A DNA stretch of 64,000 nucleotides from assembly GCA_014529385.2 (NCBI GenBank), contig CM043970.1:42533779-42597778 (forward strand), read 5' to 3'. Below, piece after piece: positions 22,340 to 32,814 of this stretch. Numbering within the stretch: the first letter of the stretch is position 1; every line of letters starts with the position of its first letter. The position numbers and the translations under genes were made by a program. Source of the stretch: Adiantum capillus-veneris. Its lineage: Eukaryota; Streptophyta; Polypodiopsida; Polypodiales; Pteridaceae. The notes below the pieces were generated by a model. It was given only the letters and a program-made list of their open reading frames with translations, was not told the origin of the DNA and searched no databases.

Positions 22340-24427
22340 TCATTCCCTGCGTGCTTTCATCCTAGTCTTTCTAGCTTTCCAACTATTTCGTTTGCTCTTG
22401 GTTTTCTGACTAGGTGCGTCTGTCTTTGGTTCATCATCTGTCTTTGGACTCGTGTCACTTTTCGTGTTCTTTGTCTCTGGATTCTCATCAGCTTTCTTTT
22501 GAGCTTGTGCTCTCGTAATCACTTGAACTGGTACAACATTTTCATTTTCTGAGCTACTAGGGAGCTGAACAATCCCTGATACATTTGTCATGATTTTCCT
22601 GATTTGGTTTGGGTTTTTCGGGCAATCGGGGATCAAGTGAGTGATGCCACACTCAAGACAATAGGCATTTACTTCAGTGATCTCTGTAGGAGGACATTGT
22701 TTGACCAAGTGGTTGTCACGATTTTTGTGACAATTTGTCTCTGGTTGAGGAGATTCTTTTAGCATTTCCTCTTGGCTATAAGCAAGCTTTGACCTAGATA
22801 AGCCACTATTTGCAATGAATCGTAATGTCCTTTCGTCCATTTCGTACCTTCTTTCTTTCGACTGAAACCCGGGAGGTGGAGGTTGTACCGGCCTCACCAC
22901 TCCATGTGTTTCTCTCATCTTTTGTTGCTCCGAAGGGTAGTACCTACTTTGGTTGCTATACCACATTGTAGCTGGTACTGGCATTGGTTTATTTGATGCT
23001 TCCATCATTGGTATGTATCTCATGTCTACCGGCATTCTAGCACCTGGCAGCGGAGGTTGTTGTCCTAAGACAAGCTGTGGCCTTAAAACTCTTACTGGTC
23101 CTGGCACATTTTCCGTAATGTATCTAGGTGGATTAGGTGCTTCTGGAACAGGTTGTACATACCTCTCCCTAGCATTTTCCATGCTATAATAGCACTCTTC
23201 CCCCGTATGGTTCGTCCATTTTCTCTCAATTTCACACCACTTCGGCTCTCCCGAATCAGACCTTACAAGAGGAATCAACCTCTTGACCAAGTCGTCGATA
23301 AGCATTTCTTGATCAATAGGTGCCGTTGGCTTGTCAATGGACTCACTTATCTGTGAAACACTGTGCTGAGAGGATGTGTCATCTCCTTCACTCTTTAAGT
23401 CCTTTTCTTTGTATGCCTCACAATTATCCACTAGATAAAGAGCTTCTTTGATCAACTCGTTTAGAGTCATCCTCCTTATCATATGCAGATCCTTCTGAAG
23501 GCCCTCATCTCTCATTCCCTGGATAAAGATCAGCATCAGTCGTGCTTGCGTAGGTAATTCCACTCTCGGACAGAGCTTAACATATCTCTTGAGCCGTAAT
23601 GATGCTTTGTGTACTAATTCATTCTCTTTCTGTTTGAATCTATGGATTTGCGAGACCTTGTTGTGAGCAATGCCTTTTGGCGAGAATTCTTTAATAAACT
23701 CCTCAAACAGCTCATCTAGGGTCTCAAAATCCCCTTTTTCCACCGAATCGAACCGTGTAGCTGCATCATCTTCTAGAGTCAATCCAAATCCCGCAAACTG
23801 TGTCGCAAAATCTGAAACTTCCTCTGCTCTAATCACTCTTCTAAAAGCCGTTACGTGATCTCTCGGATCTTTATCTCCGGAGTATTTTCTGTTTACCCAT
23901 TTCTGGACTTGGGATGGTCTAACTCGTCGATTGTCTACAAGTCTAACCAGAGACTCTCCCAATCCTTCTCTCGTTATCGCTCTTGAAGGGAATCCTGGTG
24001 GCTCTCTTCTTGGAATTCCTATAGGAATTCTCGTTTTTGGTGGAGGCATTTGTGGTCCTTCATTGACCAAATATCCACCTCTTTCTAATACAGCTTGTGG
24101 ATCTGTGCTTTCTACAACTCTGTATTCTCGTCCATACTTGTCGACAACTATAGATTTCCATTGACAGTCGACTCCGTATGTGTGGACATATAAGAGCTTG
24201 TAATCCGTTATCTCTTCTAGGTATGGATCTGAGCACCTATAAAGATTGACCTCGTTGTCATCAATGTTTCTATATAGTCCTTCACTCTCATGATCGATCA
24301 TCCAAACTCTCTCAACAAGATGGGTCTTTATCAATTGCAAGTCTGGAAGATCCATTGTGGGAGGATATTCCTCTATCGTAGGGATCTCCAAGCTTGTGTA
24401 AGCTGCGTTTGAATCTAGGGTAGACAT
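22340..24427 (-). CDS. TE-5 gag (695 aa)
   Basis: The long open frame starts MSTLDSNAAYTSLE and contains capsid-like features: PSQVQKWVNRKYSGDKDP, a core with ETLDELFEEFIKEFSP and LMLIFIQGMRDEGLQ, and near residues 575-620 two Cys-rich stretches (CHKNRDNHLVKQCP and CLECGITHLIPDCP). These match C-x(n)-H-x4-C knuckle spacing loosely, the second being C-x2-C-x3-H-x4-C. The C-terminus is lysine/arginine-rich. It is probably the particle protein of the element. The start is the first AUG after the leader; TE-1 keeps the downstream MDLP region best. The frame is open throughout, which with 98 percent LTR identity suggests a recently functional gene. Confidence 0.82.
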   Translation of the reverse strand: MSTLDSNAAYTSLEIPTIEEYPPTMDLPDLQLIKTHLVERVWMIDHESEGLYRNIDDNEVNLYRCSDPYLEEITDYKLLYVHTYGVDCQWKSIVVDKYGREYRVVESTDPQAVLERGGYLVNEGPQMPPPKTRIPIGIPRREPPGFPSRAITREGLGESLVRLVDNRRVRPSQVQKWVNRKYSGDKDPRDHVTAFRRVIRAEEVSDFATQFAGFGLTLEDDAATRFDSVEKGDFETLDELFEEFIKEFSPKGIAHNKVSQIHRFKQKENELVHKASLRLKRYVKLCPRVELPTQARLMLIFIQGMRDEGLQKDLHMIRRMTLNELIKEALYLVDNCEAYKEKDLKSEGDDTSSQHSVSQISESIDKPTAPIDQEMLIDDLVKRLIPLVRSDSGEPKWCEIERKWTNHTGEECYYSMENARERYVQPVPEAPNPPRYITENVPGPVRVLRPQLVLGQQPPLPGARMPVDMRYIPMMEASNKPMPVPATMWYSNQSRYYPSEQQKMRETHGVVRPVQPPPPGFQSKERRYEMDERTLRFIANSGLSRSKLAYSQEEMLKESPQPETNCHKNRDNHLVKQCPPTEITEVNAYCLECGITHLIPDCPKNPNQIRKIMTNVSGIVQLPSSSENENVVPVQVITRAQAQKKADENPETKNTKSDTSPKTDDEPKTDAPSQKTKSKRNSWKARKTRMKARRE

Positions 24428-24882
24428 GATTTCTGGGCTTAAGAGCTTTTGCTTGGTTCAAGTAGACTTAGTCCATTGTGTTCAAGTGCTTTGGTTAGGG
24501 AAAAGTCGAAACTATGTCCAAAACCGCAACCGTTTCATCACAATTCTTGTAAATTGTCGCTTTTAGACACCCCTGACTTCCGGATGATTTTTGAGGCCTC
24601 AAACGACTTTTTTTTCAAAATTGAACTAAATGGTTGCCGATGGCATACATTTAGTTTAGGTTTTGCTCTAAGATCTGTAGAGCCGCTCTCAGGCTGCGTT
24701 TTGATATAAAAACTTTTCCGATCCGATACCGTTTGTGAAAGTTATTGCCAAAACCGTGAAATGCAGTTGAGACTAGTCAAAATGAGTCCAAATTCAAATT
24801 TGAAAAAAGATTTGGTATCTCTGTGACACTGTGAACACTTCTGTATGGTCTAAGGTATAGTCGGACCCTAAAACAGGCCTAG

Positions 24883-26297
24883 AGACATCCTACGCGTAGT
24901 ATGTCTATATGCTCAGAATTTAACAAAATTTGGTCCAGAGACTCCCCTTAAGTTCAGCAACACAATGGTATGCTCAAAATTTCAATTGGACCTAAAAATG
25001 GCCTTGAGACATCCTACGCGTAGGATGTCTTTTTGCTCAGAATGACTTGAAATTGTCACCCTAGCTTCTCCTTGATGTGTTGATCACAGTGGTGTGCTCA
25101 TAGGTTGGTTTGGAGTCCTAAATCAAGCTGGAGACATCCTACACGTAGGATGTCTTTTTGCTCTGTTTCAGCTCAAACTTCCACTGTAGCTTCCCCTTGA
25201 TGTGCTAAGCTCACAGCTATTTTTACTTTTTGATTCTGACACCTATAAGTTGGTCAAATGATCAAGAATCTGTTCCAGAAACCTGATGTCTGGTCTGATG
25301 AATTCCTAAGTCAAATCAACTCCAAATTGGACCAAAATTGACTAAGAGGCTTGCCTAAGGCTATACAACACCCTGCTATGTCCACACTTTGAATTTGGCC
25401 TCTAAATCATGCCTTAGACATCCTATGCGTAGGATGTCTAACTGCTCAGATTTGCCCCAAATTTGAACCACAGACTCTCCTTAAGGTGCTAATCACTGTG
25501 GTATGCTCAGAAATGTGTTTAGAGTCTTAAATCACACAAAAGACATCCTATGCGTAGGATGTCTTTTTGGCCTGTTTGACCCCAGACTTGTCCCACAGCT
25601 TCCCCTTGATGTCAGTAACCCAGTGGTATGCTTAGATTTTGGTTTGGATGTCAAAAGACCCCAAAACTAGCTGTTCTTGCCTTTTTCAGTCAAAATGCTA
25701 AAGTCCGCTCAATCTTCCCTTTCACTGACCCAAATGAGATGAAATTTATCATATGCACTCAATACAACATTTAGAACATGCCTTTGAAGTCACCCTATGG
25801 TTTGGTCTCAAAAATTATGCCTTGGGCACAATTTGGGTAGGATGTCTGGCACTTCTCGTCTTTTGGCTTTGATCTGTCAGATTTGGTCAAATTTCCACTT
25901 TCCATGTGAAAATAGGGTAAAACCTACCTTCTAAACACACTGGTAAACTCAGATTTTCAAAAAAAGTGCCCAGATCACCCTGTAGACATCCTACGCGTAG
26001 GATGTCTACTGCTGATTTTTTGAGACTGAAGTGTCCCTGATGCTTCCTTATGCTCTCAACAAGTGCAAGTATGCTTCACAATTGCAAAAACATGCAAAAA
26101 TCACTCAATTTAAGCCTTTTATGAAATTTTGCATTTTCTGACTCCGCCTTTTGGCTTTTGGTCAACAAAAATAGGGGAAAACACCCAAGTCGATATGTTA
26201 CTAGGGTAAAACCTACCCTCTGAACCAACTGGTGCAGTCAAAATTTTCAAATTTGGTCTCCAGAACCCCCTTGAGACATCCTACGCGTAGGATGTCT
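24883..26297. repeat. TE-5 leader: seven 24-bp palindromes in a degenerate ~125-bp repeat
   Basis: Each site is AGACATCCTACG followed by its reverse complement, perfect or with one or two changes: 24883-24906, 25007-25030, 25132-25155, 25416-25439, 25541-25564, 25984-26007, 26274-26297. Start-to-start distances are 124, 125, 284, 125, 443 and 290, so an underlying repeat of about 125 bp is likely; sequence around sites also repeats (TTTTGCTCAG, CTCCTTGATGTG, TGGTATGCTCA). The leader lies between PBS and gag where packaging and dimerisation signals sit in retroelements. Confidence 0.9.
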
Positions 26298-26820
26298 ATG
26301 TTTACAGAATTGCAGGTTTTCTTCACAGAACCCTTGCAAATGCTCTTTTATATGCACAACATCAGTCAATCATACAAAAATGTCCACAAAAGCTTGTTTA
26401 ATGCATTTTTACCCTCAAAAGCACACTTTTCCGTGATTTCAAATGCAATCAAGCACTTTAGCAAATAATTCAATGCTGAATAGATCTAGATCAGAATCGG
26501 ATCACTTACCTAAAGCTACTCCTACAAATCATATGGGGTTTTGCATCTATGAGTAGAAAAACGCTTCACTGCCACACACGGACTAGTAAACGCTTTTATC
26601 ACCTCACAAATCACTCGACCACCACCAACTACTCTAATCCACAGATCCTAACTAAACCTATCCAGTCGCAGAACCTCGGCAAGACACACGCTTCCTGGCT
26701 ATCCACTTCATCGCGCAATATCCTCTTCCGGATCCACTTAAGAAAAATGCTTTCTTTAGCCAAAACTAAATCAAGCAACCATCACACGAGTGTTAGTAGG
26801 AAACCTACTTAGGTCCTTGT

Positions 26821-26839
26821 GTCCCCGGCAGCGGTGCCA
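26821..26839 (-). promoter_or_regulatory. TE-5 primer-binding site
   Basis: On the minus strand TGGCACCGCTGCCGGGGAC starts one base inside the 5' LTR. It is close to the tRNA-Asp-type site TGGCGCCGTTGCCGGGGA known from plant Athila/Tat elements, with a few differences. Confidence 0.78.
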
Positions 26840-26840
26840 A

Positions 26841-27796
26841 TGTTGGACGGGAAGCTACTCACACACCCATGAAGTGCATGAAAACACTACCTAGATCAAC
26901 ATAATGTCAATCGAGGACACAGATGACACGATAGGCACACGGAGGAAATCTCTTTAGCTTGTCAATTTGAGACCATCCTACACATACAACACTCTGGAAG
27001 GCCAACTAAACCACAATCAAGAACCTCACTGCCCTCAACTACACCACCTAGCCACATACACACATACGGAAGGTAACTCACCTAATCATGCCAGATTCGT
27101 ACGAAACTTAAGGAACACCATCCCCTCACTAGGATACACCTGTCCCTAAGCTTCTACACTCAAAACCCTCACTCTAAACCCATCTGCGGAAAACGCGTAG
27201 GATGACTGAGCCGAATTTTGAAAGTGCCCGAAACTGAAATTTATGAGTACCTATGCGTAGCTTATGTCACCACGATTCTATAGACTACTAGCACGCAGAA
27301 AACAGACATCGTTTGATACACTTACGGCCACAAATAGCTCGTAGATGCGTCGGCGTGTGCGCTTCGTCTCGCGTGGAATGCTTGGCGTTGTCGCGTAGCT
27401 CTCCTCGAGCCTACCGCAATGGTGTAGTCGGATCTCCAATGTGTTGAGCGAGTTGGGCGTAGCGGGAGGATGAAGCTCACACTCACTCTCTTTCTCTCTC
27501 ACACACAGTAGACGGCAGCGCTAAGTTTGATTATGATAAAAGTCTTTTTACAAAATGACCTAGGTACCTTATATACTAAGGCTACCTTAGGTTTAACCAA
27601 AAATGGGGTTGAAAGGGTCAAATGGCTTTGTATTTACAATCTGGAAGTTCCATTGCACCCCGGCTTCTGAAACTAGAATAACTACTCATTACAAATGACG
27701 TTTATAGCCATAATCCGCAGCATTTCATAACTCGCAAAAGATAAGACTTTGGTACGAAACTTGAGCTATGTTGTGTTGTTGACCCAGCGGTCAACA
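26841..27796 (-). repeat. TE-5 5' LTR
   Basis: Partner of 16420-17375 with equal length (956 bp). The TATA-like box on the minus strand is at 27568-27577, about 220 bp from the LTR start, so TE-5 transcription would run leftwards. It is followed by target duplication CAAGC at 27797-27801. Confidence 0.93.
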
Positions 27797-28136
27797 CAAG
27801 CTCTAGGTGCCTTCTTGTGCAAATCATAAGTTGAAGCTAAGTTGTAAACCATCTTTCTCTCTCTCTCTCTCTTGTGTTTTAGTGCGTGAGAGTGTTCCAT
27901 TGGTGTTAGGGTTGGTGTAAAGTCCTTACTTGATTTTGGGTTGCTCTAACGATTCTCCTTTTTTTGTGTCCTAGTTTCCTTTTAAACTAGGTGGTACCCC
28001 TTGTGAAGTTGGGTTTTGGCCGTGGGTTTGTTGTTTCGTTGTGCTTGTGGTTGCAACAAGCCCCAATTGAGCAACACGGGAGCCTTGAGGGGTGTTTAGA
28101 GGTCGCCTCTCTTGTTGCCCGCCCCAGACCGCCTCA
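27797..28136 (+). repeat. TE-4 5' LTR, right part
   Basis: Continuation of the TE-4 LTR after the TE-5 insertion, matching about 36507-36774. It contains a CT run at 27855-27874 absent from the other LTR. It ends CGCCTCA just before the PBS. Confidence 0.9.
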
Positions 28137-28140
28137 ATTT

Positions 28141-28158
28141 TGGTGCCCCCACTAAGGA
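28141..28158 (+). promoter_or_regulatory. TE-4 primer-binding site
   Basis: TGGTGCCCCCACTAAGGA lies four bases after the LTR end. The same site, with one to two changes, is found in TE-2 and at 40120. Confidence 0.75.
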
Positions 28159-28210
28159 CGGCTTGTGTATTTTGTGTAGGATCAACCTTTAGCATAGTCA
28201 AGAAGTTTGC

Positions 28211-28423
28211 ATGAATCACGAGAATTTGTATGATCCCTTCATTCCCATTGCAAGGCAAAAGGTACACATAATTGTTAGTACTAAGTTGCAATTTCAACGT
28301 GTAATTCGTAGAATTTTAGGTCCTCTTAGGTTGGCCGAGATAAACGCTTCAGTAAATCCTTTTATTTTGCCTCTCATTAGGTACGACCTTAGTCTGGACG
28401 TCTATATTTTTGTTTTGTTTTAA
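28211..28423 (+). CDS. TE-4 small pre-gag ORF 1 (70 aa)
   Basis: This is the first of two tandem ORFs of equal size between PBS and gag. Key match: RLAEINASVNPFILPLI and the terminal LDVYIFVLF. The N-terminal half also aligns with ORF 2 (HI, basic residue, QFQ/HFQ). See TE-2 10654-10872 for the third family member. Function unknown. Confidence 0.6.
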   Translation: MNHENLYDPFIPIARQKVHIIVSTKLQFQRVIRRILGPLRLAEINASVNPFILPLIRYDLSLDVYIFVLF

Positions 28424-28444
28424 GAATTAGGGCATGCATAGACC

Positions 28445-28663
28445 ATGGATAATGGCCCAAGAATAGAGGTTTTCCCCTTTCGTTTCACTCCACACATTAG
28501 AGTAAACATTGCAATTAGTAGAAAAATCCATTTTCAACAACGTATGGTGTTCATGTTTGGTGCCCAAAGAGTAGGAGAAATTCTTGCGTCACCAAACCTT
28601 GTCATCCTACCTCTTATTGATTATCATAGGTCATTTGATGTGAATATTTTTATTTTGTTGTAG
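28445..28663 (+). CDS. TE-4 small pre-gag ORF 2 (72 aa)
   Basis: Tandem duplicate of ORF 1, 21 bp after it and about 60 bp before gag: RVGEILASPNLVILPLI and terminal FDVNIFILL. Divergence between the two copies at DNA level with the protein pattern kept suggests they were once under protein-level selection (inference). Confidence 0.6.
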   Translation: MDNGPRIEVFPFRFTPHIRVNIAISRKIHFQQRMVFMFGAQRVGEILASPNLVILPLIDYHRSFDVNIFILL

Positions 28664-28725
28664 AATAGATTGCAATTTAGAAAATATTTCTGTGTAAATC
28701 TTTTAAAGAAAGAAAAAACAAAAAC

Positions 28726-29414
28726 GTGCGTCACTTTGAAATCAATTCAATGGAGAGCCAACGCCAAATGTCTGGATATTCTCTTTTCTTTGGAGAGCCT
28801 GGAGAGGATGAAGAATTATTTTTAGCGAATTTCAAGATGTCTTGCCGTATCAAAAGGATAGTAACTGATCAGGAACGTGTAGAAATGTTTGAGGTGGTCC
28901 TTAGGAAAGATGCTAGCACTTGGTTTGACTCTTTGCCTGAGGAAGTTAAGGGGAATTACATAGAAGTTTAAATCGTTTCAAGAAATACTTCTTTGATCCC
29001 CAAAACACTCAAAAACTATGGCAAGACATTGTTTCTCATAAGCAAAAAGACTTAGATGACTACTACTTGTACAAGCAAGAGTTTCTACGTCTTTGGGCTC
29101 TATGGATACGAAATGTTGCTAACCCTGGTGATGGTGCAGAATTTCTAAAGAAGGAGAGATTCATGTCCGGACACTTTCCTGACCTTAAGGTTAAAGTTGA
29201 GGCCGGTGCACCTGCTACCTTTGATGCAACTGAAACTAGGGCTGCTGAGAATTATAGGAAACTCAAGTGCTTAAGGGGGGAGGTTCCAATAGAAGGTCTT
29301 AGACCCAAAGGTAAGTCACAAGCATCAACATCTAGGGAGCTTCCTGAGGTAACGACGGAAGTGATTGAGAAGTTAAATGAATCTTTAATCATCGTGTCAA
29401 TTCACCTTGCATAA
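28726..29414 (+). pseudogene. TE-4 gag, capsid part
   Basis: Open pieces 28726-28971 and 29067-29414 are joined by a frameshift near 28960. Between them the shifted frame reads NRFKKYFFDPQNTQKLWQDI and KDLDDYYLYKQEF, a typical plant gypsy gag core (LF.GEPGED.., WFDSLPEEV, FLKKERFMSG). A TAA at 29412-29414 interrupts the frame before the zinc knuckle. It is homologous to the TE-2 gag. Confidence 0.85.
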
Positions 29415-30657
29415 GCTATAGGTCCAAAGGGACAAGCAAAGAAGTCTAAAGAGCGAGATTCACGACCTAGGAGAGTCTTGCAATGTTGGAATTGTGGTGA
29501 GTCTGGACATGGGATGTATAATTGTCCTTGGCCCCGTGGGGAGCTAGGGAGACCTAACTTGAATTACCCAGTGATGAATGCAGGTGAAGGAATTGGTCAA
29601 CAACCAAGGCTTCTACAAAGACCAAATGGACCAAGACCACCTCCACAAGGGGTAGAAGGAGTTCCACCTTTGCCATATCCAAATGTGCATGTGGTAGAGG
29701 TGAAAAATTCAAATGAGGTTGACATGGAAGCAAATGGCATTAAGCATGGCCGAGGAAAAGGTAAAGAGAAAGAAGGTGTCACGTCACAGAGCGACCATGG
29801 ACGAGGCAAGAAGGCAAAGGAGACCAAGGAAGCTAAGAGGACTCGACGTCGTATCAATCTCCAAGACTTCCCTCTTGGACATGGTATGGCTCCATACAAC
29901 CTGTTGGAAGACATGCGAGGTAAGGGTCCTGATATTTCATGGTCTCAATTCCTTGCATTATGTCCACAAGTTAGAAGGGATTTAACAAAGGCAGTTAGCA
30001 CTAGGAGAAAGGTAAAAGAGAGTGTGCCTGTTGTAAAAATTACACATGCTGAAATGAATGAGGATATTACACCTGTGCTAAATTGTTACATCAATGGAAG
30101 ATTGGTTAGGAAAGGTCTAGTGGATGGGGGTGCACAAATTTGCATCATGACAGAGGTACTCATGCAAGGACTAGGCATGCACATCCATGAGACACCTGAA
30201 ATCAAAGTAAAGATGGAAAACAATAGCAAAGCTAGGTGTGTAGGCATTTGTAAAAATGTTTTTGTAGAGGCCTTTGGCATTAAGAAGACAGTGGGTTTCT
30301 ATGTCATGTCTACCAAAGGAAATGGTTACCCATTTATCCTAGGAAGAGTCAAGACCATGTCTAATGAAAACGCGATCTCTGCAGGATTGGGAGAGTGGAA
30401 AGCTAATTTGCAGGAATGACAATCATAAGAAGGTTGTCTTTGACATGAAGGAGCAACGCCAAGAGGAGCTCCATGAAGAATCATCTCAAAGTGAGACGGG
30501 AGAAGATTGGACCGATAACACTTCAGAAGAAGAAAGTAGCGGTAGCATTACTGAAGAGGAGTCTTCAATTGAAGTCATGGGGGTAAGGTTTAAGCCAAAC
30601 AACCAGGAGACCTCTTGTCGAGGTTTGGAAGAGGCTCGGGGGGTTCACAATGTGTAA
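29415..30657 (+). pseudogene. TE-4 zinc knuckle and aspartic protease
   Basis: The frame continues in phase after the stop at 29412. It has a complete CCHC knuckle (CWNCGESGHGMYNC), a proline-rich linker, a basic region (KGKEKEG, TRRRINLQD) and a retropepsin-like domain: LVDGGAQICIM, where the catalytic D-(S/T)-G reads D-G-G, and YPFILGR. A frameshift near 30380 moves to the frame that carries an acidic tail (ETGEDWTDNTSEEESS), which runs to 30657. The D-G-G form is also seen in relics at 44.6 and 48.4 kb. Confidence 0.82.
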
Positions 30658-30989
30658 AACTACCATATCACGTGCGTTCAAGACATGTTTGTAAAACCCC
30701 TTATCTGTGAATTTTGTTAAGAATATAATGTACCCTTTTCTTTTAAAATATGTAAGTTTTTTTCACATTTCAAAAAAAAATGCCCTTCTGTATATATATT
30801 TCTATAAGCTTCAAGAACTTTGAATACCCTTCTATTGAACTCACGTGATAGGTTACATTTTTATTAGGTGACCTCCCCGGGGGAAGAGGTAGGTACTCAA
30901 GAGAACCAAAATGTGCAAGATGAAGGAATGTTAGAAGGTATGTTGTCTACAACACTTACAAAAGGACGAAAGAGAGGAGTTCAAATGTA
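30658..30989. other. Linker between TE-4 protease and RT
   Basis: About 330 bp, AT-rich, with stops in all frames and no motif. A short open stretch after about 30870 (EEVGTQENQNVQDEG) may belong to the polyprotein linker. Confidence 0.5.
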
Positions 30990-32060
30990 TGCTAAGGAAA
31001 TTTCCTAGGATTTTTGCTAAAGACTACACCGATGTGCGTGGAGTAGATGGTGTTTAGCACAAGATTGAGTTGAAGCCAGAGGCCACACCTAAGGCTCAAA
31101 AGCTACAAAGTCTAGGAGTCATCAAGGAGCAGGCTCTACTCAAGGAGGTAAGAAAGCTTCTAGCAGCAGGTTTCATTTATCCAGTGGAGAATTCAGAGTG
31201 GGTCTCTCCCGTTTTTGTCACTCCTAAGAAAAACGGCAAGTGGAGGGTGTGTGTGGATTATCGTCCACTCAATGAGGCAACAAAAAGAGATCACTTTCCC
31301 CTCCCATTTCAGGATGAGATACTAAATGAGCTAGCTGGTCATGAGAAGTACACTGTGTGTGATGGCTACTCAGGCTACTTTCAAATAGGGATTGCTTTGG
31401 AGAACCAATTGAAAACAACCTTCATCACTCCTTGGGGTTGTTATTCTTTTAGAGTTATGCCATTTGGCCTGACAAATGCTCCTGCAACTTTCCAACGTTT
31501 CATGAACATGGTGTTTCAAGCATTCTTTGGAAAGTCAATCAGGGTGTTCATTGATGATTTCTACATTTATAGCTCAAAATCATTGCATCTACAAAAAGTA
31601 GAAGAAGGTTTAAAAAAACTTTACGACATGGGAGGTCAACTCAACCCCGACAAGTGCCACATAGGTAAGGATGAAGTGATCTTGCTTGGTCACAAGGTTT
31701 TCTATAAAGGTATTGAGGTAGATCCAGCAAAGGCAAAAGCTCTCATTGAGCTACCATCACCAAAGAGTCTTAAGAAGGTCATCTCATTCATTCAAAAGGT
31801 GAAGTATATGTCACGCTTCATTCACTTAGCCTTGGAGTTACTTCACCCTTTGCAAACGTTGACACAACGAGTAGAATTTGCATGGTCTAATGATCTTGAA
31901 GAGTATTTTTGTAATATTAAATTCATTCTGTCAGAGCTACCAACACTCATGCCTCCTTGTTGGGAGTACACATTCTTTGTTAGCTCTAGTGTTGGGAAGG
32001 AAACGATTGGGTACAGTTTTATTGCAACAAGATCCCTACAGTACCAGGATGCGACCCATC
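30990..32060 (+). pseudogene. TE-4 reverse transcriptase
   Basis: Gypsy RT in order: FPRIFAKDY, KIELKPEA, GFIYPVENSEWVSP, VFVTPKKNGKWRVCVDYRPL, FPLPFQDEILNEL, the active-site region ..CDGYSGYFQI, FRVMPFGLTNAPATFQR, VFIDDFYIYS (the YxDD box as FIDD) and NPDKCHIGKDEVILLGH. One TAG at about 31057 precedes the main open part (31070-32071), and the frame shifts near 32030 into RNase H. The domain itself is complete. It copies element RNA into DNA. Confidence 0.92.
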
Positions 32061-32447
32061 TACTTTGCTAGTAGGGTCATGAATGCTTTAGAGAGAGGCT
32101 ATATGGAGGCAGAACTCATGCTGCTTTCTCTCATGTTTGCAGTGAGAAAGTTTAGATCCTACTTGCTACCAAAACCTTTTGTAATTCTCACTGCAGAAAA
32201 TTTGTTCCCTTGGGGTTCATCTCAAATGAATCTTAGTACTAGGATCTCAAAGTGGATTATGGAGTTGCAAGAGTTTCAATACTCTTTCAAGGTAGAAGAT
32301 AGTGTGCGTGCACAATTGGCAGGGATTCTTACTTATAAGGTACATGAGAAGGAAATAAAGGTGCCTAAAGTAAAGACCCTACCATTGCCACCACCTAAAA
32401 GTATTCCTAATGCTTTTACTTTGTTCTTTGATAGAGCTTTTCGATGA
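32030..32447 (+). pseudogene. TE-4 first RNase H, decayed
   Basis: The frame reads RPIYFASRVMNALERGYMEAE and KFRSYLLPKPFVILTAENL. The usual acidic catalytic positions are lost or altered: the D-A-S start reads F-V-S-S-S and the T-D-H block reads TAEN. It ends near a stop at 32445-32447. This fits a gypsy RNase H that has become a connection domain in elements with a second RNase H. Confidence 0.75.
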
Positions 32448-32810
32448 GCCACATTAAAGCAGGGGGAGGGCTAGTATTGCTCAACCCAAGTGGAGAGGTG
32501 GTCATGAAAGAGAAGGTCAATCTACCAGGTTCAACTAGCAACAATGAAGCAGAATACGACACACTACTTCATGGTTTGAAGATGTGCATTGGCCAAGGTA
32601 TACAATGTCTCATGGTAAAAGGGGATGTACTTCTCATTGTGAAGCAAATTCTAGGTATTTAGGCTTGTAAGAATGAAAGGCTAAGGCAAAAGGTTCATGC
32701 CATCCGTAAACTCTTCAATCAATTTGAAGAAGTACAATTGTATCATATTCCTAGGAAACAAAATGAAGATGTTGATTCGCTTGCCCAAAAGCAGTTGCAT
32801 GTGTTGAAGG
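32420..32810 (+). pseudogene. TE-4 second RNase H (archaeal-type, Tat lineage)
   Basis: The reading starts at LFFDRAFR, shifts frame at 32444, then gives GGGLVLLNPSGEVV, STSNNEAEYDTLLHGL, VKGDVLLIVKQILGI, a TAG at about 32660 (probably Trp TGG changed), and HIPRKQNEDVDSLAQKQ. The acidic catalytic residues (D in FFD, E in NEAEY, D in KGD, D in DVDSLA) are all visible. The NNEAEY and final D-x-LA pattern is the extra RNase H reported for plant Tat elements. Confidence 0.8.
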
Positions 32811-32814
32811 TGAA

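Larger units (their letters stand above)
16420..27796 (-). mobile_element. TE-5: non-autonomous gag-protease LTR retrotransposon
   Basis: Two 956-bp LTRs (16420-17375, 26841-27796) have TGTTGG...TCAACA ends and are flanked by CAAGC on both sides (16415-16419, 27797-27801). By eye there are about 14 mismatches between the LTRs, around 1.5 percent, so the insertion is fairly recent. Reading leftwards: 5' LTR, PBS (26821-26839), a 2.4-kb leader with palindromes, gag, protease, a W-(V/I/A)-P-K repeat region, an unassigned 1.6 kb, a captured helicase piece, PPT and 3' LTR. No RT, RNase H or integrase motif is seen in 11.4 kb, which fits a non-autonomous element of the TR-GAG kind. TE-1 is an older member of the family. 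Confidence 0.92.

Noticed and set aside
24883-26297. CRISPR-like array
   Set aside because: Repeats are regular and palindromic, but spacing is irregular (124-443 bp), the sequence between sites is itself repeated, and the site is a plant retrotransposon leader.
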